The notes below the pieces were generated by a model. That model saw nothing but the letters and a program-made list of their open reading frames with translations, was not told where the DNA came from and made no database searches. A stretch of 64,000 nt of DNA from Megamerina dolium (lineage: Eukaryota; Arthropoda; Insecta; Diptera; Megamerinidae): positions 115,457,018 to 115,521,017 of the forward strand of contig OY978525.1 in the NCBI GenBank assembly GCA_963854835.1, written 5' to 3'. Of the stretch, positions 11,743 through 23,445 are shown piece by piece. How positions within the stretch are numbered: position 1 is the first letter of the stretch; every line of letters begins with the position of its first letter. Made by a program: the position numbers and the translations under genes.

Positions 11743-12117
11743 AGAAAATATTCGCCAGAAAATTTTAATATGAGTCTCAGAAGACAAGAACTATCCTCAA
11801 TGTAATTTTACATACAATTTTTCAAATTTTATGATTCTACTCTACTTGACCAAAAAAACCAAATTTTCAATCTATGTAAAAAAAATTATGACATAGTGGA
11901 GCAAAAAGCGATTAGGGCTTTTGTTGCGAAAGTCAAATGCTATCGCTTGAGACTGGTTTCGTTTACCCCCGAGACAAAGACCCTGAAATTGTGGCATCGA
12001 GCTATCACAGCTTCTTAAAAATAAATTACTTAAAATCTTAATATCTATAAGTCGTACAAGATTTTTGTCTTTGTGTGAAGCCTTAATGAAATTTTCTGGA
12101 GAATATTTTTGTCGAAG

Positions 12118-12222
12118 ACTTTAACCCTTGACCTCCTGCCAAATGTTGACTTTTAATGGATTTTTCGAAATACTGTCCAAAATGACCCATACGGATGGTA
12201 GTTAGAGGGTTAAAATGTTCTG
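12118..12222. repeat. Hairpin module 5 (family A), reference copy
   Basis: TTAA at 12121-12124 followed by CCC, and GGG followed by TTAA at 12210-12213, enclose 93 bp counted from TTAA to TTAA. The left arm TTAACCCTTGACCTCC and the reverse complement of the right arm, TTAACCCTCTAACTACC, align along most of their length, so the strand can fold into one imperfect hairpin with an A/T-rich loop. TTAA target sites with CCC...GGG ends are the hallmark of piggyBac-type elements and their MITEs. That assignment is inferred from the ends only; no transposase is present. Confidence 0.7.
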
Positions 12223-12616
12223 AGAAAATATTTCGCAGAAAATTTTAATATAGGTCTCAGAAGACAAGGCCTATCCTAAATGTAATTTAACATGATTTTT
12301 CAAATTCCTTGATTCTACTTTTGACCGAAAAAGCCAAATTTTCAACCTATGTAAAAAAAAATTATGACATAGTGGAGCAAAAAGCGATTAGGGCTTTTGT
12401 TGCGAAAGTCAAATGCTATCGCTTAAGACTGGTTTCGTTTATCCCGAGACAATGACCCTTGAATCGTGGGATGGAACTCTCACACGATGTAATAGATGCT
12501 TCAAAATAATGTATTTAAAATTTTAATTCGTTTTTTAGATGTTACCTATAACTCGTACAAGTTATTTGTTTTTGGTAACCCTTGGTGAAATTTTGTGGAG
12601 AATATTTTTGTCGACG

Positions 12617-12718
12617 ACTTTAACCCTTGACCTCCTCCCAAATGTTGACTTTTAATGGATTTTTCGAAAAAGGCTCCAAAATGACCCATACGGATGGTAG
12701 TTAGAGGGTTAAAATGTT
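12617..12718. repeat. Hairpin module 6 (family A)
   Basis: Nearly the same sequence as module 5, with CCTCCTCCC in the left arm and GGATGGTAGTTAGAGGG in the right. Confidence 0.75.
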
Positions 12719-12830
12719 TGGAAAAAATATTTCGCAGAAAATTTTAATATCGGTTTCAAAAGACAAGATAGTTCTTAAATGTAATTTTACATATGATTTT
12801 TCAAAATTCATTGATTCGACTTTTCACATT

Positions 12831-14326
12831 TATTTCCATTTTGTTTGATCTAATCGCAGAAATGCCTATATGTACTTAATGTATGAATGTGTGTATAAGT
12901 TTAAAAACTGCTATAACAATTCATTTCAATTATTTTTATTATTATCATCGCAAACAATTCTCACTCAACTTACATACAAACACATGTGTATGTAAGTATA
13001 ATAGTGGGTACTACTAGTACGAGCATGTCGTATAAAATTATGATATGAAAAGAATAATAAAAAATGACTATATTGTCTTTTAATATGATAGACATTGACC
13101 ATTTGACCAGTCTAAAAAAAAAGAAATAAAAATATGTTGATAACAACCCGAAAAAATGCCGTTAATAACAAATATTATTGAATTGGTAATAAAAGAACAT
13201 ATAAAAGGAAGAGAAGGAAGTATTCTATGTATAAATATAGTTATATACAATCATATATAGATAAATATGCACTGTATAATATACAAAGTTATTATTTTTT
13301 TTTTTTCTTCTTTGTGTGGAAGTAAAATTTTTATGACATTTTTGATGATATGAAACTGATGGATTCAATTCGTTTACTCATCTAGTTCTACGTAAGTACC
13401 ATATGTAAACGTATGGATAGTATACAGTAATGGTGATAATGGTGATTGGTATGAGTACTCATATGTAATTAGGTATGAACTTAATTTTTTTTTTTTTTGT
13501 AAAAGTAATGGCGATATTATAAAGAAAAAGTCAACTTTTCAATTCACAATCATCATGGGTATCAATTGTATGAATATTATGTACTATAAAAAGTAAATAC
13601 CATAAATGTATATATGTATGAGTCTTTGAAAAATAATTATAATAATACAATAATAATAATAATAAAATTTTATGCTGATTGCATTTTAAATGAAATTGCT
13701 TGCAGGATAAAAATGGAAAGTAATTAAAAAAGAATTTCACTGAAAATGAAAATATAATAAAATAAAATTAAATGAATATTTGATTGAACTACGTACATAT
13801 ATGAGGTTATGTGTATGCATGTGTATTTGTCTGGATCGAAATTCAACAAAAAAAAATATAAAGATATTTAGAGTTTTGGTGAATATAATTGACTTTATAT
13901 TTATTTTACTCTTAATCTCCACATTCCAAGGGAACGGCTTTTAATTTTATTTATATTAAAAATAAATTACAGAAATTCTCAAAAGTATGAGATTCAATTG
14001 ATTTTGCTTACTTTTCAATTTATTTGCATATTTTTATATTTGACAAATTTTATATTGGCAAATGTTTTCAACAAATATTTTTCTCAGTTTTTTAAATTTT
14101 TTACGAAAAATTTTTTTTTTATTTTGAAAAAATAGGCCTAGCATTGCGATCTAAATTTCGAAATCTTTAGAAAAATCCAGTAGTACCTCTTATGTAAAGG
14201 ATTCGATGAGCCTTAACTTAACTTAGGCTTGGAGCAATTATTTGTGGAAAATGGCTAATATAAAAAAAAATCAAATTTCTGCCTTTCTAAAAAAGTATCA
14301 AATCAAATTTGATAGAATCGAGAATA
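12831..14326. other. Non-coding AT-rich DNA
   Basis: No gene is visible. It contains AAT-type simple sequence near 13640-13670 and T runs near 13293 and 13485. Confidence 0.6.
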
Positions 14327-14810
14327 TTGGGTGTTCGAAAAAGTTCGGTTTTAAATTCCATTATTCTATCTGTGTAGAACTTTTGGGTTTTCTGAGCGAA
14401 AAACTTATCCCAGAGTGCTTTGCAGGCCTCTATGGAATTTAAATTTGCACCATTAAGAGAGTACGGCATAGATCGAAACTAATAATAATTTGAAGGTGCA
14501 AGGTAAGGCCTATATGGTGGATATATAAAAACTTCCCAGCCAAACTCTCAATTTCTGCCGGGTACTCCAAGATGTGTGTGGTCATGATGGAACACAACAT
14601 CGTTTCTGTTGATTAATTCTGGATGTTTTAATTGAATTGCTTGTTTCAATCTCATTAATTGTTGACAGTAGAGATCAAAATCAATCATTTGAACGGGTTG
14701 TAGAAGCTCATAATGAACAATTCTCTTTCAATCTCTTCAGCATTAACTTTCTTTATGTCAATTCTGGCTTTGCCACCGTTTGCGTAACTTCAACTCGATG
14801 GTGCAACGGT
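14327..14810 (-). mobile_element. Mariner relic, 3' half of a transposase on the minus strand
   Basis: The outer end TTGGGTGTTCGAAAAAGTTC follows a TA at 14325-14326 and matches the terminal repeat of the element at 22296-23443. Inward, the minus strand encodes fragments of the catalytic domain, including the D2 neighbourhood (a CATGATGGAACACAACATC segment on the plus strand) and the LKQAIQ-like segment, in several frames. Similarity to the 22-23 kb copy fades after about 14770, so the inner boundary is approximate. No intact frame remains. This is a 5'-truncated copy of the same mariner subfamily. Confidence 0.75.
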
Positions 14811-15744
14811 ATAATAATTTTGGACAGATTTTGTAATAAATCAAAGGATTGTGGATCAGTGTCTGCTTGGTAGTCGATTTAAAGGAGTCCATCCATGTGT
14901 GTCCATTATTGTGACAGTCTACTTTTCCGGTTTGCATGTCAAATAAATGTAAATATTTAACTCGCAGTATATGTAAAGATTAACTTTGTCTTAATTTTAA
15001 TTTTTTTCCATTGTTTACTATAATAGTTCGTTTTTAATTTGTTTTCTTTGATTTTATCTATAAACTTTTTTCAGCCGCAACCCTTGTCCCAACAAATTCA
15101 AAAAGAAAGAACACAACATTTCCGCTACAACCCCTTCAATAAAGGCAATTACTTAAATACAAATATAAAAACTTTAAGAGGTGTGTGTGTATGCACGCTG
15201 TTTCCTTCTTCATTTACCTACTATCGTTTTTTGAAGTGTCACGTGCTACTTTTTAATTTAAAGCAGAAATCCTACTTGGATGATTATTATTACCAAAATT
15301 CACATAATAAACAGGAAATGCGCTACATTTTCTAATTGCTATTAGTATTTATTTTATATATAGCACTTATGTACAATATATTTAATTTTTCAACCACTAT
15401 AATACAGCGCACATATTTCAATTTAACCCTCATAGTCTCCGTTTAGGGTTTTTTTTTTTTTGAAATTGCCCAAAATGAGTCATAATATATAATATGAAGA
15501 AAATTTAAAATTACGTAATGCTATGGTACTTGACAATAAAGTTCATCTTAATCAAAGACAAAGTTTTCATAGAACACAATTTCTAATCCATTCATTCACT
15601 TAATTCGCATTGCATATAATTGAAATAGTTGAACTTTCATATACTTTTGACTTTCATATAAAAATTATGACAAACATAGAGACACAATGTAGAATATATT
15701 GATTATAACAAGCTGTTGGTGAGTCAAGTATTCAATTCAGTAAT
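14811..15744. other. Non-coding DNA
   Basis: No gene is recognised. The frame at 15039-15335 has ordinary composition but no identifiable motif and no context supporting an exon. Confidence 0.55.
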
Positions 15745-15746
15745 TA

Positions 15747-16924
15747 CGAAGGCGGTCCCAAAACTACCCGACCTGACATATAGATGGCGACAGTAGTTTG
15801 AAAAAAAATATTCTGGTGAAAAGTGGCAACTTTATAAAAGATATGTTTTAAGTTTCAAGGCGCCACGTTGTTTAGTATTTTTTTTTTTTTTGAGCCATCG
15901 AAAGTGATTTTGTAACAATGGAAAAAATTGGTCACCATTATGTAATTTAATACTTTCATTTGAAAGATCTAAGTCTAACGAATATTAAAGCCAAACAAGA
16001 TTCTACTCTGGAGGAGTCTGCTCCTTCGTTTACGACCATAAAATATTGGGTGGCAGTGCTGCCAGGACGAACATCGTAGTGGTCAACCAATTGAGGTGGC
16101 CACGCCAGAAATGGTTAAGAAAATCCACAAAATGGTATTGGATGATCGCCGACTGAAGGTGCGTGAGGCTAGGTGAAATTAAAGGCATTTCAAAAAGTGC
16201 TATATATCGTAAATTGACCGAAAATTTGAAGATGAAAAAGCTGTGCGCAAAATGGGTGCCGCGTTTGGTTACAATAGAACAAAAACAACGTCGTTAAAAT
16301 ATTATTATATAGTATTTGGCAATGTTTCACAGTAATAAAGCCGAGTTTTTGCGTCGATTCGTAACCATGGATGAGACATGGGTCCACCACTTCACACCTG
16401 AGACAAAGTAGCAGTCAAAACAGTGGACTGAAAGGGGAGAATCGTGGGATAATATTTATTAATTATCTTCAAAGGAAAGGAAAAACAATCAACGGAGAGT
16501 ATTATGATAATTTGTTGCATCGTTTAAGTGATGAAATTAAAGAAAAATGGCCGCATTTGGTGAAAAAGAAAGTATTGTTTCATCAAGACCAGTCACACAT
16601 CTGCTTTGCGATGGCCAAAATCAATGAGTTAAAGCTCGAATTGCTTCTGCAAGCACCTTATTCGCCAGATTTAGCTTCTTTGGATTATTTTCTACTCCAA
16701 ATTTTAAGAAATGGCTTGGTGCAAACAATGAAGAGGTGCAGTCTGTGGTAGATGGCTATTTTAATGAGCTAGCCAGTTCATACTATAAACTGGGAATCAA
16801 AGCTATAGAATATCGCTGGGAAAAGTGTTTAGAGCTAAAAGGAGATTATGTTGAGAAATATAGAAAAATTTGCCCAAATTTGTTGTTTTCTTTGTTAGGT
16901 CGGGTAATTCTGGGACCACTCACG
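15747..16924 (+). mobile_element. Mariner (DD34D) transposon, decayed, with both ends
   Basis: The ends read CGAAGGCGGTCCCAAAACTA on the left and, reverse complemented, CGTGAGTGGTCCCAGAATTA on the right; both continue into CCCGACC. TA lies outside each end (15745-15746 and 16925-16926). At 1178 bp it is shorter than a typical ~1.3-kb mariner because of internal deletion. Fragments of the same subfamily occur at 33693-33880 (+) and 52471-52652 (-), and both keep the terminal GGTCGG/CCGACC segment. Confidence 0.88.
15918..16858 (+). pseudogene. Mariner transposase, multiply interrupted
   Basis: The ATG at 15918 starts MEKIGHHYVI and is followed at once by a TAA stop (residue 11). Further fragments in changing frames give SAPSFTTI, the GQPIEVATPEMVKKIHKMV helix-turn-helix, and LCAKWVPRLVTIEQKQ. 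D1 sits in VTMDETWVHHFTPETK, which is followed by a TAG. About 25 residues are missing between there and the IINYLQRKGKTINGEYY segment, as judged from family structure. D2 is in FHQD and D3 in ASLDYF, but only 31 residues separate them, so three residues are deleted relative to DD34D. The expected stop after GDYVEK has mutated (TAA to TAT). The overall resemblance is to irritans/mellifera-type mariners. It is non-functional. Confidence 0.88.
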
Positions 16925-16926
16925 TA

Positions 16927-18498
16927 ACTATCTACTTAATTTCATTTAAAATAGCACGGACCCACAATAGCATAAAATGAGAGGATTTTAGCAAATAATT
17001 TAGTAAAGATAAGAATTCAATTTTGATGTTGCTGAAGTGTTGGAAAGATATAATTTCCGCCCTTGATGGATAAAATGTTATTCACACAATGAAATTTGAA
17101 TAAATGAGATCTCATCTCAATCTATACCACTTTAATGCTTCAATGCTTTTATGAAGTAATAAATAAGTGAGTTAGTCGATAGTCGATCATCAAGAATGCA
17201 TCTAAAGCAAAGGGTATAACAATATATTTGTTTCTTTTTGTATAAACATCAACTTATATTTTCATATTATATACGTGAAGTGTAAATTCAGGCTTACTCA
17301 GAGTATTTTTTATAAACTCCAAAAAAAAAAATTACAGCGCAAATTCTAAAAAAACAAAAACTATCATAAATATCGAAATTCATAAAAAAATTTCCAATTT
17401 AAAGTTTTTAATTCTGTTGTAGTATTTAATTTAACTGCAAATAATAGCTTCCGCTTCCGTTGTTATTATATACTCACAAAGCAAAATATATACTCAGAAA
17501 CATAAAAACGAAATCAATGGAAATATGCTAAAAATATTGTTTGGAAGTATTATTTTGAAAAAGAATAAAGAATAGTAGTAGTAAAGATACATAAATCATT
17601 TCCATAAAAATCCTATAAAAAAACAATAGCATGCAACCAAATTCTCTCTCATTCGATTAAATTCTTTGTGGCTCTATGGCTCTGTGGTCTTATGGATAAT
17701 TTGCAGTTTAATTTAATAATTTTTTCCAAAATAGCACCATAACAACAGCAACATATATAAACTACTGCTGTTCGGATGGATAGTCTTCAACAAAACAATA
17801 CTCACAATAACAATAAAAGCAAAAAGCCGCCAACAAGCATTTATGCAGACGCCCCGATTCATTGCTGACGAGGAGAACACGCAATATGAGCAAACACAAC
17901 ACAAAACATAGCAAAACAGCAGTCAGTCAGATAATTATAGAGTGGATTTAGTCTTAATACTACTAATATATAGTATTGCCAACAACAACAACCAAAAAAT
18001 ATCAAGAAAAACAACTAAAATATGACTATTTAACGCCACCATCAGCAATAGCAACACGAACACCCTCACCACCGCCGTCAATAACGTGCAACATAATGAA
18101 AAAATAATACCAACAATAGCAACAACAACAACAGCAACACCAATAACACCTAATAACAATCAGCAAGCAAATGGTATCTCATTCTCATTCGTTCAGCTGT
18201 CAAAATAAACTTGTAACACATTTTCACGCGTACCTCGTACTAAATGAAAATACAAAAATGGCATAAAATTAATGAGAAAAAAATCCAGCAACTACATGGA
18301 AATGTTGCACACAGAATATTAGATATATTCATATGAAAAATGTGAGCTTTTCTTAAAAGAAATTCTAAAAAAAAAAAGAAAATATTTCTTGTGGGATTTT
18401 TTGCTATTTAAAGGAACAAATTTCCAAATAATTTGCTTAAAACCATCAGCGATGGCGGTGGTAATCACAAAGTAAAAATAACCAACTGCTCTATGAAA
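16927..18498. other. Non-coding DNA, CAA/CAG-rich in its second half
   Basis: Bases 17720-18175 are rich in CAA, CAG and ACC codon-like words on the plus strand, reminiscent of opa-type repeats. Every frame there is broken within about 25-75 codons, so I do not call an exon. The rest is AT-rich with no visible gene. Confidence 0.55.
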
Positions 18499-18500
18499 TA

Positions 18501-19566
18501 GAGCGTCTTTCAACGATAGGTGTTATGTAAAATTTAAAAAAGGCAATATTTTTGTCAAAATTGCAGATAATTTTCCTTCAATCCAAAGTGCAGACTCTGA
18601 GGTTAGTAACGGAGCACAATATCTGCCAAATGTCCGCCGCGACTCTTCTTGCATATGGCAATTCCTTTAATGAAAATTTTCATCACATTTTCCCATAATT
18701 GCCTTTGAGTACTTCAATATTTCCTGGAGCATTAGCGTCGACTTTATCTTTAACGCAGCCTCAAAGACAAAAGTCTAAAAGTGTTAGGTCTCACGATTTC
18801 GGCAGCCACTCAAAGGCTCCATTTCGAGAAACCAGTCGCACCAGCAACATTTTCAAAAAAATATGACGCAATGACACTGCCAATCCAAAAACCACGCACA
18901 AGCTGTCGCTTGTTGTAGACGAAGAGGTTCTTCGACAAATTCTCTTTGGTTTTCAGAGCCCCAGACGAGGAAGTTTTGCTTATTCATGAACCCAGAAGAG
19001 ATAAAAATGAGTCTCATCGCACTGAGTAATTATGTTTAAGAAACCATGATCTTCTTCATGCATATCCAGTACCCTAAAGACTTTACTAAGGCACCTTATA
19101 AGCATGTAGGCCAAGATCTTTATGCGAAATACGATGCTAAGTGGCTGTACATAGGCCCAATTCCTGTGATCATCTCGAAATGGACAATCCTGGGTTTTCA
19201 GCAACCATCTCAACTACAGTGGCAATATTTTCAGTTGACCTAGCCGGACGAGCACGAGTTGGAGTCTTTACATCACTAACTTGTCCGAGACATTCGTATT
19301 TATCGACAAATTTCATTACAGCTATGCGAGAAGGCGCCGGATGATGGCCAAAAATAGTACGAACTTTACGAATCATGTTCACGATATTTTCACCGGTTTT
19401 TTGAAGTAAATTTTCACTATTTCAATGCATTGTGCAAGCGTGTATCGATTCATATCTAAAAATTTCTGGTTCTTTTTTTTTCAAAGGTCAACGAATAGCA
19501 GTTGCATGTTGACACATGAAAAAATAATGGAAAATATAAAATGACACCTCTCATTGAAATACCCTG
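18501..19566 (-). mobile_element. Second Tc1/mariner relic, DD41D-like, minus strand
   Basis: The outer ends are imperfect inverted repeats. The right end read inward is CAGGGTATTTCAATGAGAGG and the left end is GAGCGTCTTTCAACGATAGG; both continue TGT-AT. TA flanks the element at 18499-18500 and 19567-19568. Its encoded fragments resemble the 4.7-6.0 kb transposase in order, but the terminal repeats are unrelated, so it is a separate subfamily. At 1066 bp it has lost an internal part of the catalytic region. Confidence 0.78.
18545..19453 (-). pseudogene. DD41D-like transposase relic, D2 region deleted
   Basis: The minus-strand ATG at 19453-19451 begins MNRYTLAQCIEIVKIYF, which aligns with the start of the DD41D protein. 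After a frameshift, a longer open part encodes SRIAVMKFVDKYE and RARPARSTENIATVVEMVAE, the linker and second helix-turn-helix region. Further fragments give HFYLFWVHE, corresponding to the D1 neighbourhood, and then CGFWIGSV-like and YFFENV-like pieces. The frame next jumps to a DLTLLDF segment, which matches the D3 motif, so the stretch with D2 is missing. Many stops and frameshifts; the C-terminal limit is approximate. Confidence 0.75.
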
Positions 19567-19800
19567 TACAAAAGATTAAGTAAAAGAACTATCATCTAAA
19601 CTAAGGGAAGATTTCCCTAATACTATGAGGACCACATACATCTTGGATTTCAATGTTTAATTGGCGACTCCTCAATTGACATAAAACCAGAATCGTAATC
19701 GTTTTAGAATTTTGAGAAAGTATTTGTCTCATCGTTTAACCACAATCTGTAAATTTTTTGTTTCACTTCATAACCTTGGATGGGTCGATTACAATACACC

Positions 19801-20032
19801 AGAGCTTATTCAGTGGAATGGAAGAAGAGGCTCCAGCGAAGAGGGTATTTAATTCGGCATCCGCTGGAGGACGCAGAAGAAAAGGAAGACCAAACCCCTT
19901 TTGGAAGGTCCAAGTGTTAGGTAATCTGGCGTCGCTTGGAATATCCAATTGACGCCAGCAAGCGAAGAACTGAGAAGACTCGTGTCGCATTATATGTTCG
20001 GTCTAAATCGCTCATCGGTTGTTATGGCCACA

Positions 20033-20063
<31 letters not shown>

Positions 20064-20078
20064 AAGAGCTTATTCAGT
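19801..20078 (+). mobile_element. LINE 3' end (250 bp) flanked by a 14-bp target-site duplication
   Basis: AGAGCTTATTCAGT occurs at 19801-19814 and again at 20065-20078. The insert between them (19815-20064) encodes, in one frame, RVFNSASAGGRRRKGRPN then FWK, followed by LASLGISNWRQ; this is the C-terminal tail typical of a non-LTR retrotransposon polyprotein. It ends GTTATGGCCACATAAG and then (AAG)n. The same 3' end, with a TAAG tail instead, closes the LINE at 31342-32736. Severe 5' truncation plus a long target duplication is the normal product of target-primed reverse transcription. Confidence 0.85.
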
Positions 20079-22293
20079 AATCGAAATAGTGAATTTTATC
20101 AGGCAAATCGGTCAAGTTTGGTTTGCGATAACTTTGTAAGATTCAGTTTGGTATAATTCATATTGAAAAATAATGAATAAATATTATTGCATCTTATTGC
20201 ATATTAGAGAATCTTTTTGAACAGACTTAAAGAAAAAAAAAAACTATTCAATTTGATCCAAAAGTGGTCCTGCTTCAAGACAATGCTATAAAGTACTGCA
20301 TCATCCATTACATTAGGCACAGTTGAAAAAAAATTAAATTTAAATAAAATCAGGCCCAAAGTATAACCGATATAGGATATGTCTATACAAATCTATGACA
20401 AATTTGTAAAACAAATAGTTTAAGAATTTTTTTTTTTTTTTTTTAAATATTCAAGCAAAATAACTTATAGAATCCTTTTAGCACTAGTATTCCATATATG
20501 ACAAAAATGCAACAATACCAATACAAATAAATAATTAGACATGTTCAAAAATACTGAAAAAAATTTGTAAGAAAATAATCATCAATATTTTGGTGGTTGG
20601 AAAAGTGTCTTCATATTACAAAAAGTCCATAAAAAAAAAAAAAAAATTCACGGAAATATATAGTCATTAGCTTTTTGGGTGAAAGGCAAGAAAGCACAGA
20701 GATATACTGAAATTAAATATAAACAAAAGCAAAAAAAAAAAAAAAACAAACAATATAAGCAAACAAATAGAATAGATAGAATAGATAGATAGAAGGAAAA
20801 AAAAAAAAAAAAATAACAAAATAGTTAGTAAGTGTGTTAAGTACACAAAAGTATTTTTACGAATAATATACTCCCACTATTCCAGACATACGATTATATA
20901 CGTATGTGTATTTATTCAGAAATAATTAGTGTAAATATAGACATTTTATACACACACACACACACACACATAATACTACATGGTTATTACAATGAGTAGA
21001 CAAGCTTATGCGTGTAGGAGTTAATTATTCAGAAGTGTCGTAGAAATTATAATGAAAAAAAATAGATTTTTTTCCCCCACCCCTCTACTTACAGAGCAAA
21101 TGAAAATATATCTATTTATAGTGGACACAGTGAGGGTACTTATTTTTACTACAACGAAAATTAAAGTAACATAATTAGGTATCGAAGAATTAGTCTTAGT
21201 CAAACTCAGTATAATATAATGTGAGGTGCTAAGGTGTGGAGATGATTGGCGACACGTTTGAAGATAGGAATATAAATATAATATATTCATCAATAATATT
21301 CTATATGCAATTTCTAAAATCTTCTTAAATATATATTTTCAGCTTTTCTTAAATTTCACTTTGACTGTTTTGATTTTGACTCGAAGCCCTCCATCACTAA
21401 GTTCACCAAGTTCAAAAATCAATCGATTCCACCTTTCTGTGATACATTTGCTACGCAATACAATACATTTAAAGGGGTCTTATGTACAAGTATATACAAA
21501 TAAATACACATACATATCATATATTTCTTATTTATGTCACTATTTCTTTCAAGTTAAACCCATAAATTATATTTTGTTTATACAAGACAATTTAAAAGCA
21601 TCAAATTCATTGTTTAATGTACACTCATCACTTACAATTTCAATCAAACTTGTACATTCTAGTTATATACATATATATATATTTTTTTTATGACTTTTTA
21701 TTGTTGTTGAACATTATAAGATGTATGTGATGCAAGCTAGCTAGAATATAGAGTTATTGTATTGTATACTAAATAAATTCATGACGCATCTCAATTGATA
21801 AGATTCTTTTATGTTTTCAATGTATTCAAATTATTTTATGCTTGAATTTCTTATTGCAGTCATATATATGACACATACTCACAAAGGTTATCACAAAGAG
21901 GTCAACAATAGCGTATAGTAAAGCGTGAAATCATAAAAAAAGAAAAAAGTCATAGAAAATCATTAAAAAAAAAGAAATAATATTGCATTAAATAATAACA
22001 AAAGCAACAAAAAAAAAAATTATTAAGCATTTCAAAAAAAAAAAAAAATAAATAAATAAATAAATCATTATGCAAATGAAATAAAATTGAAGTGCAAATA
22101 ACATACATGAAGTGCATACATTAATTTTATATTATTCGATTAAATAACACACTTATGATGAATTAATCACAAAAAATCACAAACTAATCAAATTAATTAT
22201 TATTATTAATATTATTATTATACAATCCAAATAAAAAAACAAAATTTTAAAATTTTAAGAATCTCTATTTGCTGGAAATATTACAGTGAATCC
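20079..22293. other. Non-coding AT-rich DNA with simple repeats
   Basis: Contents include poly-A/T runs near 20429, 20632, 20731 and 20799, a (CA)n tract at about 20950-20970, an AAAT-rich patch near 22050 and AAT repeats near 22197. No gene is recognised in the short frames at 21021-21693. Confidence 0.6.
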
Positions 22294-22295
22294 TA

Positions 22296-23443
22296 TTGGC
22301 TGTTCGAAAAAGTTGGGTTACAAATTTGACCAAAAATGCAATCTTGTTTTCTTCTATTTGAAATGAGCTTCATTAAATCAAATATGTGCCGTTTTGCCAT
22401 CGATAACCCTTTGCCATTTTTGGGGTTATTAGTCATTATTCCATCTGTGTATTACTTGTGGGTTCTCTGAGCGAAAACTGATCCAATTGCGTTTTGCAAG
22501 CATCTACGGAATTTAAATTTACAACATTAAGAGAGTTCTGCATAGATCGAAATATATGATAATCTGAAAACACTAAGTCCGAGTTATATGGCGGATGCAG
22601 CGAAACTTCCCAATCAAGCTCTTTCAGTTTCTGCCGGGTCATCAAAGATGTGTGTGGTCTGACGTGATCATGATGGAACACAACATATTTTCTGTTGATC
22701 AATTCTGGCCATTTGAATTGAATTGCTTGCTTCAATCTCGTCCATTGCTGATAGTAGAGATCATAATCAATAATTTTACCGGGTTGTAGAAGCTCATAAT
22801 AAACAGTTCTCTTCCGAACCCACCTGATATATAGCATTACCGTTTGTGAAGCTCTACCTTGCTTTGAATATGATCTTTTTGGCACATGATTATCGTACGT
22901 GATTCACTTTTCATCGCCTGTAATCATTCGCTTCAAAAATGATTCTATTTCGTTCCGTTTTATTAGTAAATCGGAAATGGATTTCGGTTCATTCTTCTTC
23001 TTTGTATATTTAGCTTTCTGTAAATTATTGATAACAGTTTGCTGATGAATGCCTAGCTCCCTAGCAATGTCCACAGACCAACATCAAAATTATTAGATCG
23101 AAAACGAACAAACCACTTCGCTCTTTTTCTAGTTACAGCATCGTCTCCGTTAACTACATCTTTTTTCAGCAGCCTGCGACGCATTCTTACCTTTTCTATA
23201 ATAGTAGAAAAGCAAAATATAATGATAACGTTCCGAATTTTCACTCATTTTTAAACGTAGATAACTTTTCACAGAATAATGCGATTTTAATAATGTCTTC
23301 TAACAAAATGAAGCTCAAAATGTCACCTTTCAAGCAAGCTGTAGTTGCAAATCTCTATGTCATATGCAATTAATATTACCAGGGATGTTACATTTTAGAG
23401 CCATTTACTGACAATGTGTTACCGAACTTTTTCGAACACCCCT
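22296..23443 (-). mobile_element. Mariner (DD34D) transposon on the minus strand, both ends present
   Basis: The ends read TTGGCTGTTCGAAAAAGTTG on the left and, reverse complemented, GGGGTGTTCGAAAAAGTTCG on the right. TA precedes the left end at 22294-22295. The right boundary is uncertain by two or three bases. It is about 1.15 kb and carries one broken transposase. Relatives are the 3' half at 14327-14810 and the 5' end at 51003-51262, so at least three copies of this subfamily sit in 37 kb. Confidence 0.85.
22340..23250 (-). pseudogene. Mariner transposase, interrupted
   Basis: The N-terminal helix-turn-helix survives as VTRKRAKWFVRFRSNNFDV (about 23100-23170). The D1 motif reads GDEK followed by TGA, where a tryptophan (TGG) is expected. 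The open stretch at 22436-22885 then carries the catalytic core with D2 in VVFHHD and D3 in DLVFSDYHIF, separated by 34 residues as in classical mariner. The usual NARPH after D2 is HVRPH here, and the usual APSD is VFSD. The C-terminal part is frameshifted; a YTDGIM-like piece is visible at about 22430. The family resemblance is to mauritiana/cecropia-type mariners. It cannot encode a full transposase. Confidence 0.85.
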
Positions 23444-23445
23444 AT

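Larger units (their letters stand above)
11460..12830. repeat. Repeat family A, tandem block (about three units, ~480-500 bp)
   Basis: The hairpin modules start at about 11638, 12118 and 12617, giving unit spacings of about 480 and 499 bp. Between them the units are closely similar: TATGACATAGTGGAGCAAAA, GCGATTAGGGCTTTTGTTGC and GGTTTCGTTTA recur at the same place in each. The last unit is cut off shortly after its hairpin. Conservation is clearly higher than in the 8-9.3 kb block, suggesting a later tandem amplification. Confidence 0.85.

Noticed and set aside
17713..18175. CAA/CAG-rich region resembling an opa-type coding repeat
   Set aside because: All frames are interrupted by stops within 25-75 codons, and similar CAA tracts are scattered through the window as simple repeats.
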